Positions 1 to 8,346 of a stretch of 64,000 nt of DNA are shown one piece after another. Location of the stretch: NCBI GenBank assembly GCA_003164785.1, contig PLUE01000034.1:20256-84255 (forward strand), read 5' to 3'. The DNA is from Gammaproteobacteria bacterium. Lineage in GTDB: Bacteria; Pseudomonadota; Gammaproteobacteria; Steroidobacterales; Steroidobacteraceae. Below the pieces are notes generated by a model that saw nothing but the letters and a program-made list of their open reading frames with translations, did not search any database and was not told the origin of the DNA. A program made the position numbers and the translations under genes. How positions within the stretch are numbered: the stretch's first letter is position 1; each line of letters begins with the position of its first letter.

Positions 1-442
1 CTGGGGGCCTAAGCGGTCCGAGGATGGCCTCTATCTGCGTGTATATATAAGTCATTGCAGACCGCGGCGCACACGCCCGCAAGGGTTCCATTAACATCGA
101 CCAGGCCATTACAGCCCTCATCCAGGGACAATGCGCATGAATGGTCATCGACGGAGCGGCGCCGGCGCACAATCCAGCTTGCGTCGTAGCTCGGCGAGTT
201 CGCGTTCCCGGGGCTCAAGGCCGCTGTGCCCCGTAGTCGGGATCTCAAAGTCGCCCCGCGCTGTATGCGCGTGCCAGCGACGGCTTGCCGGGTCTTTTAT
301 CGGTCGGTAGCCGCGATCTGCCTGAGGTGAATCGCAAGCAGCGCGAGCGCGTTCGTCGAGCGGCAGCTGTACGGACAGACGCGCTAATTTGGTATCATAT
401 TCGAGGTGCGCACGATCTAAGGCTACGGAAGACCCTGCAGAA
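1..442. other. Left edge, no gene recognised
   Basis: I find no convincing gene here. A short open frame on the minus strand (9-248) has no family resemblance and no ribosome binding site, so it is probably chance. The stretch before 443 presumably holds the promoter of the following kinase-like gene, but no clear -35/-10 pair stands out. Confidence 0.4.
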
Positions 443-1216
443 ATGAAAGGCTCTCTCAGTTCACTTCACCATCTGCAAATGCTTGTGGAGCAAGAAAAAA
501 CGGATCTTGCCCGTGCTATCCATGATGATTTGGGAGGGCATCTCATCGCTACCGCGATGGATCTGGCGGTGCTCAAGCGACGGTTTGTCACCAGCGATGC
601 AGATACGCTGGAAAAGATCGATCGGGCGATCCTAAGTCTGACCGCGGCCGTGGACATGATGCGGCGCGTGACCGAAGAGCTACATCCGACGTTATTGGAC
701 AATGTCGGACTATTTGCCGCATTGCGCTGGCAGCTAAATCAAATCTGCCAACGTTCGAATATCGCGTGTCGGGATCATCTTCCCTCGACCGAACCAAAGC
801 TCCGCCCAGCAACAGCCATTTCCCTTTTTAGGGTTGGCCAGGAAGCCTTGATATTGGCCGAAAACCAAGCCGACACTACCGCCGTGGACTTGTCGATGGA
901 CCTTCAGGACGGCATGCTTGTTATGACGGTCCGATCGAACGGCTCATCTGAAACTCCCCACTCGGGGAGTCGCGGCTATATCGCCTTGGAATTTCTGCGC
1001 CATCGGGTCGACGCAATGGACGGAATTGTTGCTCTAGGTCAGCCTCCAGAAGGTGGGCTCATCTTAACGGCGAAAATCTCCTTGGACACCATGAGCCTGT
1101 CCGAAACACAAGCAGTGCGGACCTTAGAGACGGCTTTCATGCCTTACGCGCAAAGCACCAGCAACGACAGTGACCACCATGAGGATGACCGGTCAGGTTC
1201 CTCATCCGCTGATTGA
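443..1216 (+). CDS. NarX/LiaS-type (HisKA_3) sensor kinase-like protein with degenerate ATPase domain
   Basis: A soluble 257-aa protein, counted from the ATG at 443; an upstream in-frame start at 389 is possible. The H-box of the HisKA_3 dimerisation family is clear around His27 (RAIHDDLGGHL), followed by the second helix (EELHPTLLDNVGLFAALRWQ). The C-terminal HATPase_c region keeps the fold order (LFRVGQEAL, then a GYIALEFLRHRV stretch), but the N-box Asn/Lys-His-Ala residues and the DxGxG nucleotide motif are lost (SNGSSET). No membrane segment or sensor domain is visible. In this family such proteins phosphorylate LuxR-type regulators. Here kinase activity is doubtful, and a phosphatase or dimer-partner role is possible. 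No LuxR-type partner is adjacent. Confidence 0.6.
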   Translation: MKGSLSSLHHLQMLVEQEKTDLARAIHDDLGGHLIATAMDLAVLKRRFVTSDADTLEKIDRAILSLTAAVDMMRRVTEELHPTLLDNVGLFAALRWQLNQICQRSNIACRDHLPSTEPKLRPATAISLFRVGQEALILAENQADTTAVDLSMDLQDGMLVMTVRSNGSSETPHSGSRGYIALEFLRHRVDAMDGIVALGQPPEGGLILTAKISLDTMSLSETQAVRTLETAFMPYAQSTSNDSDHHEDDRSGSSSAD

Positions 1217-1253
1217 TCTGCGGCTTACCACACCCCGATGTCGCGTCGGTTCG

Positions 1254-1938
1254 CTAGTCGAGCTTCGCGGTGGCGTGGGCGAGCGCATACTGGGCCTGGG
1301 CATAGTGGGTGAGGGCTCGCGTCAAATCGGTCCGGGCCTGGGTGAGATCCCGCTGCGCTTGAATCACGTCAAGCACGGCGGCGACCCCGAACTCTTTGCG
1401 CTGCGCGCCCAATTGCAGGCTCCGGTCGGCCAGGACGGCGTTTTGACGGGCCAAGCTAATTTGATCGAAATCGGAGTGCGCCGTCTCGTATGCGGTCGCT
1501 ACTTCCTGCGCAATTCCGTCGCGCAGTCGGGTGTCCTTCAGTCGCTGTGTCCGCCACCGCGAGTCAGCCTCTGCTGCGTTTGCACGCGGACGCGCAGCTC
1601 GTCACTCTTGTTCGCGATCCCGATTTGCGTTGCGCGGATCAACTGACCCTCGTACTCTTCCGAAATGCGCAGCGCCTCTCGCGCGATATCTTGCAACGCG
1701 ACCGCATTGACCAGATTGAGGTAGGCAATCGCCCCGGCGAGCGCGGTGTCGTTGCGCTGAGCATCTGCGTCGAATGCCGCCGCGCTTTGCAGCTGTCGCG
1801 CGGCAAGCTTGCGAAAGATGGCATCGCCAATGTTGATCTGCGCGTTGACGGCAAATGAGCGGCCATAGAGATCCTTCTCGACATCAAAGACGGTCCCGTT
1901 GGAATCCTGGACGCCGCCCGTGTGCTTCGTGTTGGCGC
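1254..1938 (-). pseudogene. TolC-family outer-membrane factor, N-truncated and frameshifted
   Basis: C-terminal half of a TolC/CusC-type outer-membrane efflux protein. The coiled-coil repeats are typical (ALAGAIAYLNLVNAVALQDI; later VIQAQRDLTQARTDLTRAL). The reading frame breaks near 1556: upstream codons end in ...VQTQQRLTRGGGHSD and stop at 1538, while homology resumes in the next frame (TQRLKDTRLRDGIAQEV) and runs to a TAG at 1254-1256. The N-terminal half and signal peptide are missing. At about 1938 the frame runs straight into RND pump sequence, so an in-frame deletion joined the two genes. The protein cannot form a normal export channel. Confidence 0.7.
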
Positions 1939-3146
1939 AAACGATCAAATAGACGATTATCACGGGAACTCGAAGTCTGAGAGTTCCCCGTAGCACGCGT
2001 TCGTAGCGCGACTGGAGACGAGAGAAAAAAAGCGGCTCGCCGGACTTCGAGCTGTCTTTCGAATTGCGACCGCGGAACGCCCACACGCACAGCACGGGGA
2101 CCAGTGTGCTCGCAAGGAAGTAGGAGGCCACCATCGAAAATCCCACGGCCACCGCGAGCGGAGCAAACAACGCTTTGGCGGTTCCTTGCATCGTCAGCGA
2201 TGGCAAGAAGACCGAAAGAACGCAAAGCATCGCAAGAAGCCGGGGCCCCATGACCTCGCGCCCTGCGTTCAGGACCGCCCGTTCAACCCGGGACTCGCGC
2301 ACCAGGTGCGTATGGGTGTTCTCGACGACGACGGTCGACTCATCGATGAGGATACCGACAGCGAGCGCAAGACCGCCGAGCGTCATGATGTTGATGGTTT
2401 GGCCGCTGACCCACAGCGCGAAGGAGGCGTCCAGGAGCGACAGCGGGATTGTCACGACAACGATCAGGGCGCCGCGCCAATCCCGCAGAAACAACAGCAC
2501 CATTACACCGGCAAGAACGGCGCCCAATGCGCTCTCGGTGAGGAGACTCGAGAGGGCGCGGGTGACGAACGGCGACTGGTCGAAGACATATTGGACCGAA
2601 ACGTCGTCCGGGAGAGCCGCTTGAAACCTGGCGAGGTTGGCCTTGACGAGTCCTACGACCGACAGTGTCGAGGCATCCGCGCGTTTGGTGACCGGAATGT
2701 AGACGGTGGGCTTACCATTGACGAGAGCCACACTCGTCGGGACGTCCGAGGAGTCGGAAACCTTTGCAAGATCGCGGACGAAGACGGTTGGAAACACGCC
2801 GGGCTTGATGGCGACGCCGCCCAGGTCCTTGATGTTTTCAACAATCGAGTTGACCGGAACGACCGGGTATTTACCGTTGAAATCGATGTTGCCGGACGGG
2901 CTGATGGTTTCGGCGTTCGTGATCGCCGTCACCACGTCCTGCCCGGAAAGTCCGTAGGCCTGTAGTTTCGCGGTATCCACGTCAATCACAATGGTGCGGG
3001 GGCTACCGCCAAACGGCGGCGGCGCCGAGACTCCCGCCAAGGTGGCAAAGAGCGGCCGCACCGTATTGAGCGCAAGGTCTTGGATTTGGGAAACGCTCTT
3101 AATCGTACTTGCGAACGTGAGAAGGAGTCTGCGAACGGGCCGAAAT
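1939..3146 (-). pseudogene. RND efflux pump (AcrB/CzcA superfamily), truncated at both ends
   Basis: An internal piece of about 400 residues from an inner-membrane RND transporter. It begins within the porter domain (SVSQIQDLALNTVRPLFATL, upstream of the GTG at 3061) and continues through TM2-TM6, including the conserved segment AVGILIDESTVVVEN, which corresponds to the proton-relay Asp helix region. It stops soon after LRLRVPVIIVYLIV and then reads in frame into a TolC-like protein at about 1939. The first ~150 and last ~500 residues of a normal ~1040-aa pump are absent. On the other side, at about 3146, it abuts a truncated sensor kinase. It is a deletion relic and cannot be a working pump. 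Confidence 0.75.
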
Positions 3147-3383
3147 CTAGGCCTCTTCGCGTACTTCCTGCTCTACACCGGCTCTGTTCAGGGGCTTCGC
3201 CTCGAGAATCCGTATGAGCACCTGCATTTTCTGGTTGAGGAAGTCCCGATTGCCCTGTTCAAGGTTCGCCCTGAGACCCCAATAGAGGAATCCTGAAGAT
3301 GCACTCAAGAGGACGAAAATCGACACGGTGTAATAGGCGGTGAGCCATGTGCTCATCGCCCAGCGGCTGCGATTACTCGTCAC
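3147..3383 (-). pseudogene. Heavy-metal-type sensor kinase, N-terminal 78 residues only
   Basis: Starts at a GTG (3383) overlapping the end of the response regulator gene by 11 bp, the usual RR-HK coupling. The first membrane segment is visible (STWLTAYYTVSIFVLLSAS), followed by the start of the periplasmic region (WGLRANLEQGNRDFLNQKM). The frame ends at a TAG (3147-3149), and RND pump sequence begins immediately beyond. The sensor, HAMP, H-box and ATPase domains are gone. A deletion evidently removed the rest of the kinase, any membrane-fusion protein gene and the start of the pump gene. Confidence 0.65.
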
Positions 3384-4062
3384 GGGGGCGTCCGCGTGCC
3401 TCCATGACGTACCCCATTCCTCGAACGGTGTGAATGAGTTTGACCGGCGATGGGTCGTCCACCTTGCGTCGCAAACGCCGGATGGCGACATCGACGACAT
3501 TACTGTCGCTGTCGAAATTCATGTCCCACACCTGCTCCGAGATCACCAGCCGCGAAAGCACCTCGCCTTGCCGACGTGCCAACAAGGAAAGCAGCGTAAA
3601 TTCTTTTGGCGCGAGCTCGAGCCGTGCATCGCCACGAAACGCGCGGTGACCCAATAGATCGATTGTCAAATCCGCGATCTGTACGACATCGGCGCGTCGC
3701 TCATCGCGACGTCGCAACAAGGCGCGTACCCGCGCCAAGAGTTCGCTAAACTCAAAGGGCTTCACCAAATAGTCGTCCGCGCCCAACTCGAGACCCTTGA
3801 CCCGGTCCTGTACTGCGCCACGAGCGGTCAGAAAAATAACCCGCGTTAACCGATGGTGGCGACGCATCTCCTGCAACACGGACCATCCGTCTTTGAAAGG
3901 CAACATCGCATCCAAGATCACCAGGTCATAGTCGATATTCAGTGCCTTGAAGAGGCCGTCCTCGCCGTTGTTGGCGACGTCCACGACAAAACCGGACTCC
4001 GTCAGGCCTTTGCTCACGAATGTGGCTGCCTTCGCTTCATCCTCAACCACTAGAATCCGCAT
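3373..4062 (-). CDS. OmpR-family response regulator (CusR/CopR-like)
   Basis: A complete 229-aa response regulator. The receiver domain has the acidic pair (VEDE), phospho-acceptor Asp51 (LVILDAML), a Thr/Ser switch (FLTARG) and the KPFEF lysine. The C-terminal winged helix ends in the OmpR-family sequence [15 protein letters not shown]. It resembles heavy-metal-responsive regulators (CusR, CopR, CzcR). Its cognate kinase is cut to 78 residues and the efflux genes it would control are broken, so this is an orphan. It could still be phosphorylated by another kinase or repress locally. Confidence 0.85.
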   Translation of the reverse strand: MRILVVEDEAKAATFVSKGLTESGFVVDVANNGEDGLFKALNIDYDLVILDAMLPFKDGWSVLQEMRRHHRLTRVIFLTARGAVQDRVKGLELGADDYLVKPFEFSELLARVRALLRRRDERRADVVQIADLTIDLLGHRAFRGDARLELAPKEFTLLSLLARRQGEVLSRLVISEQVWDMNFDSDSNVVDVAIRRLRRKVDDPSPVKLIHTVRGMGYVMEARGRPRDE

Positions 4063-4175
4063 GGCGATATTATCTGGGAAAACGTCGAAAGCGTATACAT
4101 GCCCCGAGCGGATTCATGGGCGATGTACGTGAGTGGCGATCGCGAGCCATCGATCAGTTTCTCGATCCGTTCGAG

Positions 4176-5045
4176 TCAACAGCGTTGCATCACTGCCACG
4201 CCGCTCAAGCTCAATATCCTTCGCCGCATTTCCTGCGGCAGCACCCTCATGAGGAGGCCATACGGGAAATCGACCGGGTAGGGCCTGTTGATTTGGTTCG
4301 ATTCCTCGAAACTGGTGATTATCTTGGACGATTGCCAACCGTACTTTTTGAAGAACTCAAACCAGTCCTTTACCTCAAACAGAAACGGGGCTGCCTTGAG
4401 GTGTTTTGCCCATCCTCTCGGCAACCGACGCTTTCCGGCATTATCGAAATCCTGGATCCAACGATGCACCGACGGCTCCGCGTGCAAGTCGGCCGCAAGC
4501 GTGGAGGCATCGTAAACCGACAAATAGGAGATGACACCTTCGGTGATCACCAAGGTTCTCCGGGAGGCGGCGCCGTAGCGAGCGAATAGTTCCTGGCGGG
4601 ACCTGCGGTCCAACAGATCCATCCCGATACGTTCGACCCGACAAACGGGCTGCTGGCCGAGCAGTTTCGTGTTCTTCAACTCGACGATGTTGGGAAAGTC
4701 CACTTCAATCCAGCGCAGGGCTGCCGGCAGCTGCATGCGATACGGGCGGGCATCCAGGCCTGCTCCCAGATTCAAAACGGTGTCGATCCCATCACTCAGG
4801 GCCTCGTGGATCAGTCGGTCAATGGCAGATGTTCGAATAATCATGCCCCACTCCGCCATGGCGGGGCGTGAAATGGCTCGGGCAATATTGCGTCCGCGTT
4901 CGCCGGCCAACAAGGCGGCCAACGGATCGTCGAATACCGCGTCCGCTCGTTGACCTTCGAGTGCCCTGAACGTCGCCACCCACAGAGCGGTGTCACTCAC
5001 GTGGGTGATGGAGGAATCCCTGTCACGCCGGATGTCCGTCCTCAT
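4176..5045 (-). CDS. Class I SAM methyltransferase, leucine carboxyl methyltransferase (LCM) family
   Basis: A 289-aa protein. I chose the ATG at 5045 because it overlaps the stop of the upstream cytochrome b561 gene (ATGA), giving a coupled two-gene operon. The SAM-binding motif is VLNLGAGLDARPYRM, followed by an acidic strand (LRWIEVDFPNIVELK), as in PF04072/TIGR00027 proteins. These are annotated as putative O-methyltransferases, often of polyketide or small-molecule carboxylates, but the substrate here is unknown. The C-terminus (KKYGWQSSKII...RVLPQEMRRR) is typical of the family. Confidence 0.75.
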   Translation of the reverse strand: MRTDIRRDRDSSITHVSDTALWVATFRALEGQRADAVFDDPLAALLAGERGRNIARAISRPAMAEWGMIIRTSAIDRLIHEALSDGIDTVLNLGAGLDARPYRMQLPAALRWIEVDFPNIVELKNTKLLGQQPVCRVERIGMDLLDRRSRQELFARYGAASRRTLVITEGVISYLSVYDASTLAADLHAEPSVHRWIQDFDNAGKRRLPRGWAKHLKAAPFLFEVKDWFEFFKKYGWQSSKIITSFEESNQINRPYPVDFPYGLLMRVLPQEMRRRILSLSGVAVMQRC

Positions 5046-5611
5046 TCGCGGGAACGGGGCCACATTCGCATCAGTACGCCATCGTGCAGATAGAATTGGT
5101 GCCACAAAGCCGCCAAGGCATGCAGCCCGGCCAAAGCGAACAGCGCGTACGCCAGATAGCCATGAATGTCTTCCGTCGGATGAAAAATCGCGCGATTCTT
5201 CGCAACTCCCGGATTCACCTGGAACAGCCCGAAATCGAATATGCGGCCGTGATAAATGAACGTCACGAAGCCCAGGATGGGTGTGATGAACAGCAGCGCA
5301 TACAGCAGCCAATGGACGGGGCTGGAAAACCGGCGCGCAAACGATCCGACGTTGCCCGGCAGTACCGGTGGTGCATGACGGAACCGCCACCCGAGCCGGG
5401 CGATGAGCACCGCCCACAGCAACAGGCCGAGCAAGGCATGTACGTCGATCCAGAGCGCTTGCGTCTGTTTCGGCCAGCTATCGTGCAGCAGACCCAGGAC
5501 ACCCACGATCACGACCAAGGCGAACATGGTCCAGTGAAATGCCATGGCGCCGCCGCCGTAACATGTGACGGGTGGAAGGGGGCGGCTCGATTCCAACGGG
5601 TCGGTGGGCAT
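5042..5611 (-). CDS. Cytochrome b561 family membrane protein
   Basis: A 189-aa integral membrane di-haem b cytochrome of the YodB/CybB type, with four predicted helices. Histidines suited to axial haem ligation lie in helices 1 (AMAFHWTMFALVV), 2 (IDVHALLGLLLW), 3 (SSPVHWLLYALLF) and 4 (EDIHGYLAYALFALAGLHAL). Family members move electrons between quinol, superoxide or periplasmic cytochromes. Here it sits downstream of a haem-porin and a c4-type cytochrome on the same strand, which suggests one electron-transfer block. The stop overlaps the start of the LCM-type methyltransferase gene. Confidence 0.85.
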   Translation of the reverse strand: MPTDPLESSRPLPPVTCYGGGAMAFHWTMFALVVIVGVLGLLHDSWPKQTQALWIDVHALLGLLLWAVLIARLGWRFRHAPPVLPGNVGSFARRFSSPVHWLLYALLFITPILGFVTFIYHGRIFDFGLFQVNPGVAKNRAIFHPTEDIHGYLAYALFALAGLHALAALWHQFYLHDGVLMRMWPRSRE

Positions 5612-5627
5612 CTTAGATTATTCCTGA

Positions 5628-5810
5628 TTACGAGGTTGCGGCGACCTCCATGGCAACCACACCGTACTCGAGGCTGGTTTGAAAGCTTCTGGCCCAAATG
5701 CCGTTCTGATCGAGCGGCAGTTCGTGATCCAATCCAAGCAGTCCCCCACCGGCGTTTGCCAGCGGAGCATCCAGAATGCACGTCAATACAATTCCCGCCG
5801 CCAATCGCAT
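5628..5810 (-). CDS. Small exported protein, possible remnant of a PAP2-family phosphatase
   Basis: A 60-aa frame with an N-terminal hydrophobic signal (MRLAAGIVLTCILDAPLANA) followed by GLDHELPLDQNGIWARSFQT. This resembles the N-terminus of some exported PAP2-type phosphatases (a pattern such as IDHRVxYDxSGIWxRxxQ). The stop codon arrives where the membrane core should begin, and the cytochrome b561 gene starts 17 bp later. I read it as either a truncated phosphatase gene or a small secreted protein. The resemblance is from memory and is weak. Confidence 0.35.
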   Translation of the reverse strand: MRLAAGIVLTCILDAPLANAGGGLLGLDHELPLDQNGIWARSFQTSLEYGVVAMEVAATS

Positions 5811-6005
5811 CGTTGAGCCCCTCGCTCGCTCCAAAAGCGCTGAACCAGCGGGGAGCCTACCTTGCAGTTCACAAACTTTGCAACACAAAGTAAATGTGGG
5901 GGACGCCAACCGTCAAGTGCTTTTGGTGCGGTGTGTCGCCGGCGGCTCGTTTATACCGCTGCTGCCGGACGTTCAATGAAGCAGGAGGCGGAGACTTTGC
6001 CGATC

Positions 6006-6626
6006 CTAAATGCCCTCCAAGTAGGTGACGACCGCCTGCATCTGTTCCCGGTTCAAATCCTTGATGACACCGTGCATCACCGGAGCGGTGCGCAGCACGC
6101 TTTGAATCACCAGCAGTTGCTTGAGAAGATACGGTGCATGCTGGCCCGCGAGGCGTGGAAACGGACCGTTTCCCTCGGCGTGCGCGCCATGGCAATTGAC
6201 GCATGCGACGATCTGCCGTGCCGGCACGCCTTCCGTAAATATCTGCTTGCCCTTTGCCATGAGTGCGGCGTTGCCGCTTCGTCCCGGCGTGGCGGATTGC
6301 TTGGAGAAGTATTCCGCGAGCCCCTTGATCGACGCATCGTCGAGTTGAGCCGCCATGCCCCACATGTAGGCTTGCGCGTCGGGATCTGCCCGGCTCTGGT
6401 CCTTGAACGCATGCAATTGCAATTCGATGTACGGCGCCGTTTGGGCCGCGAGAATCGGAAACGTCGGCGAGACGCTGCGGCCGCCTGCGCCGTGACACGC
6501 CGTGCACGTCTCGACGGTCTTTTGCAAATTGGTCCCCGGCGGGTCGCTCGCGGCCCCGTCCGCAAGGCAGACGCGGCTGAAAACGAGAAGTGCCGCCGCG
6601 ATGATGGTGCCGTAGCGCGACTTCAT
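6006..6626 (-). CDS. Dihaem cytochrome c, c4 family
   Basis: A periplasmic electron carrier with two haem-binding motifs, CTACH and CVNCH, each in a cytochrome c4-type domain (GRSVSPTFPILAAQTAPYIE; GNGPFPRLAGQHAPYLLKQL). Met ligands lie in YMWGMAA and in the second domain. I prefer the ATG at 6626 because it gives a clean signal peptide (MKSRYGTIIAAALLVFSRVCLA, 206 aa). ATG 6686 and GTG 6695 are in-frame alternatives, the latter abutting the stop of the haem-porin gene. Together with that gene it would accept electrons from, or pass them to, the outer membrane. Confidence 0.85.
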   Translation of the reverse strand: MKSRYGTIIAAALLVFSRVCLADGAASDPPGTNLQKTVETCTACHGAGGRSVSPTFPILAAQTAPYIELQLHAFKDQSRADPDAQAYMWGMAAQLDDASIKGLAEYFSKQSATPGRSGNAALMAKGKQIFTEGVPARQIVACVNCHGAHAEGNGPFPRLAGQHAPYLLKQLLVIQSVLRTAPVMHGVIKDLNREQMQAVVTYLEGI

Positions 6627-6695
6627 CGTCGTAAATGCCCGGATTCCGATGCTCAATGCTTGCGAATGATTTGCGCGATTGTTCATGGTGCGCAC

Positions 6696-8087
6696 TCAGT
6701 AATTCAGCCAGACCAAGGCGTACAACGTGTTGTTGTCGGATGCATTACGTCCGGTCCCGTCATAGTTGGTCTTCAGTCCATTGAACTTCTCGTAGGCCAC
6801 GTACTGCAGTTGGAGCTTCACGTTGAGCCACGGTAGGTAGTTCACCTCGGTAATATAACCGCTGGTGTTGGGGCTGTAGTTCGCGCTGCCCGTGACCGGT
6901 GCTGCCGGATACAGGAGCGTGTCCGTGCTTCCCATGGTGTTGAAATAGCCCAGCGTGCCGCCGATTCGGCGCCGGTACATGTATTCACCGGTGAGTTTGA
7001 ACGTCTTTAGGTTATCGCCGACGTTGGCGGAGAACTGATCGATCACGCTGGCATCGAGCGATTGAGTCTCGTGAATATAGGTCGCCAGGACGGTCGCCAG
7101 ATGATCCTCGCCGATGAACTGGTATTGTGCGTCCACCGCGGCGTCCTTGTATTGGTCGGTGGCACCTTGCAGGGCCGTTCCGTTGCCGGGATGCACCCGG
7201 GTGACCAGGCCGTAGGTCCCAGCGGACAGGGAATTTCTGCCCCATCGCTCCTCATAGACCAGACGCCAATAAGGGGAGAGACCGTGAATCACGTTGCTCT
7301 GCGTGCTGTCGAGCGGATGCGCGCCTCCGACGACGGCCGCCGTGTAGCCGGTAATTTCGGCGTACAGGTGATCGTCGAACCACGCGTAGACGCCGATGCC
7401 GGCGACACTCTGGCCCAAGCGACCATCGACTTGCGCGGACGCAATCTGACCGGGGGCCACGGTGCTGCCGGAGTAGGGGAATCCCCAGGCCGGCGTCGTG
7501 TTCCATGCATCCTGCACCGTCGGATTGTTGTTGAGCGTGACACCCAGAATCATGTGATGATCATTGGCGTCCGCTCCGCCGAACGACAGATGATGGGCAT
7601 AACGAATGTCCGTATTGTCGAGCCCAAAATGATCGGCCGCTCCATCATAGGTGAGTTGCATGAACGCCCCGAGCTCGTCGGCTATCTTCCCTGCATAGAA
7701 GAGGCTCACCTGATCCGGGAACAACACCTCGCCGTCCTTTGATAGCGCGCCCGGCAAGGCGCTGTCCGGCAGGGCCTTGCCCGTGTGGGTATACGACACC
7801 TGGAGCATCGCGCTGATGGGAGGAATGGAATTGAGCGCGAGAGTTTGATTGTCGTCGACATCGATGTTGGTTATCTGCTTGATGTTGTCGAGCACGTAAC
7901 CATTTAGTTTGAACTCGCGACCGAACGGAGTGAGTTCTGGAAATACCGTATGGCACGCTGCGCAGGCCATACCGGTCTGCCGCGCGAAACTGGGCACAGC
8001 CCAACTTGGGCCCACCGCCATTACCGGGGCGGTGAGCAACAAAAATTTCAATAACGCATGACGCAAACTGCGTGAGCGAAAGATCAT
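6696..8087 (-). CDS. Monohaem cytochrome-porin fusion (Cyc2-like architecture)
   Basis: A 463-aa protein with a signal peptide (cleavage near residue 30), one CAACH haem motif at residues 42-46 in the pattern MACAACHTVFPELTPFGREF, and then about 400 residues rich in alternating aromatic/polar strands ending in a terminal Tyr, as in an outer-membrane beta-barrel. Haem-N-terminus plus barrel is the layout of Cyc2, the outer-membrane iron oxidase. This family shares the layout, but I cannot say it shares the substrate. A c4-type cytochrome and a b561 follow on the same strand, giving a plausible outer membrane-periplasm-inner membrane path. Function is inferred. Confidence 0.75.
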   Translation of the reverse strand: MIFRSRSLRHALLKFLLLTAPVMAVGPSWAVPSFARQTGMACAACHTVFPELTPFGREFKLNGYVLDNIKQITNIDVDDNQTLALNSIPPISAMLQVSYTHTGKALPDSALPGALSKDGEVLFPDQVSLFYAGKIADELGAFMQLTYDGAADHFGLDNTDIRYAHHLSFGGADANDHHMILGVTLNNNPTVQDAWNTTPAWGFPYSGSTVAPGQIASAQVDGRLGQSVAGIGVYAWFDDHLYAEITGYTAAVVGGAHPLDSTQSNVIHGLSPYWRLVYEERWGRNSLSAGTYGLVTRVHPGNGTALQGATDQYKDAAVDAQYQFIGEDHLATVLATYIHETQSLDASVIDQFSANVGDNLKTFKLTGEYMYRRRIGGTLGYFNTMGSTDTLLYPAAPVTGSANYSPNTSGYITEVNYLPWLNVKLQLQYVAYEKFNGLKTNYDGTGRNASDNNTLYALVWLNY

Positions 8088-8174
8088 CTATCTACTCCCC
8101 ATTCAAGTCCGCGCACAATCAATAACGACCTTCGCTTGGTGGAGAAGCATGGCGGGAGATGAGGCGAAAGTCTG

Positions 8175-8190
8175 TACGGGAATACCCGTA
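8175..8190. promoter_or_regulatory. Inverted repeat upstream of the haem-porin gene
   Basis: TACGGGAATACCCGTA is a 6-bp perfect inverted repeat with a 4-bp spacer, about 88 bp upstream of the haem-porin start codon. Its position suits an operator, but no binding protein is known from the sequence. Confidence 0.3.
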
Positions 8191-8346
8191 TCGAGATGAA
8201 GTGGATCGCATGGGCATATTCAACAGCACCCTATCGGCTTTCGAGCACCGTTTGCGGTGCGGTGACGACCGCGGTGCGCCGGATGCGGCCGCCACCGCTC
8301 GGACGGCCACGCCCCATTGCCAAGGGGATGCGAGGCTCTGGGTAAA

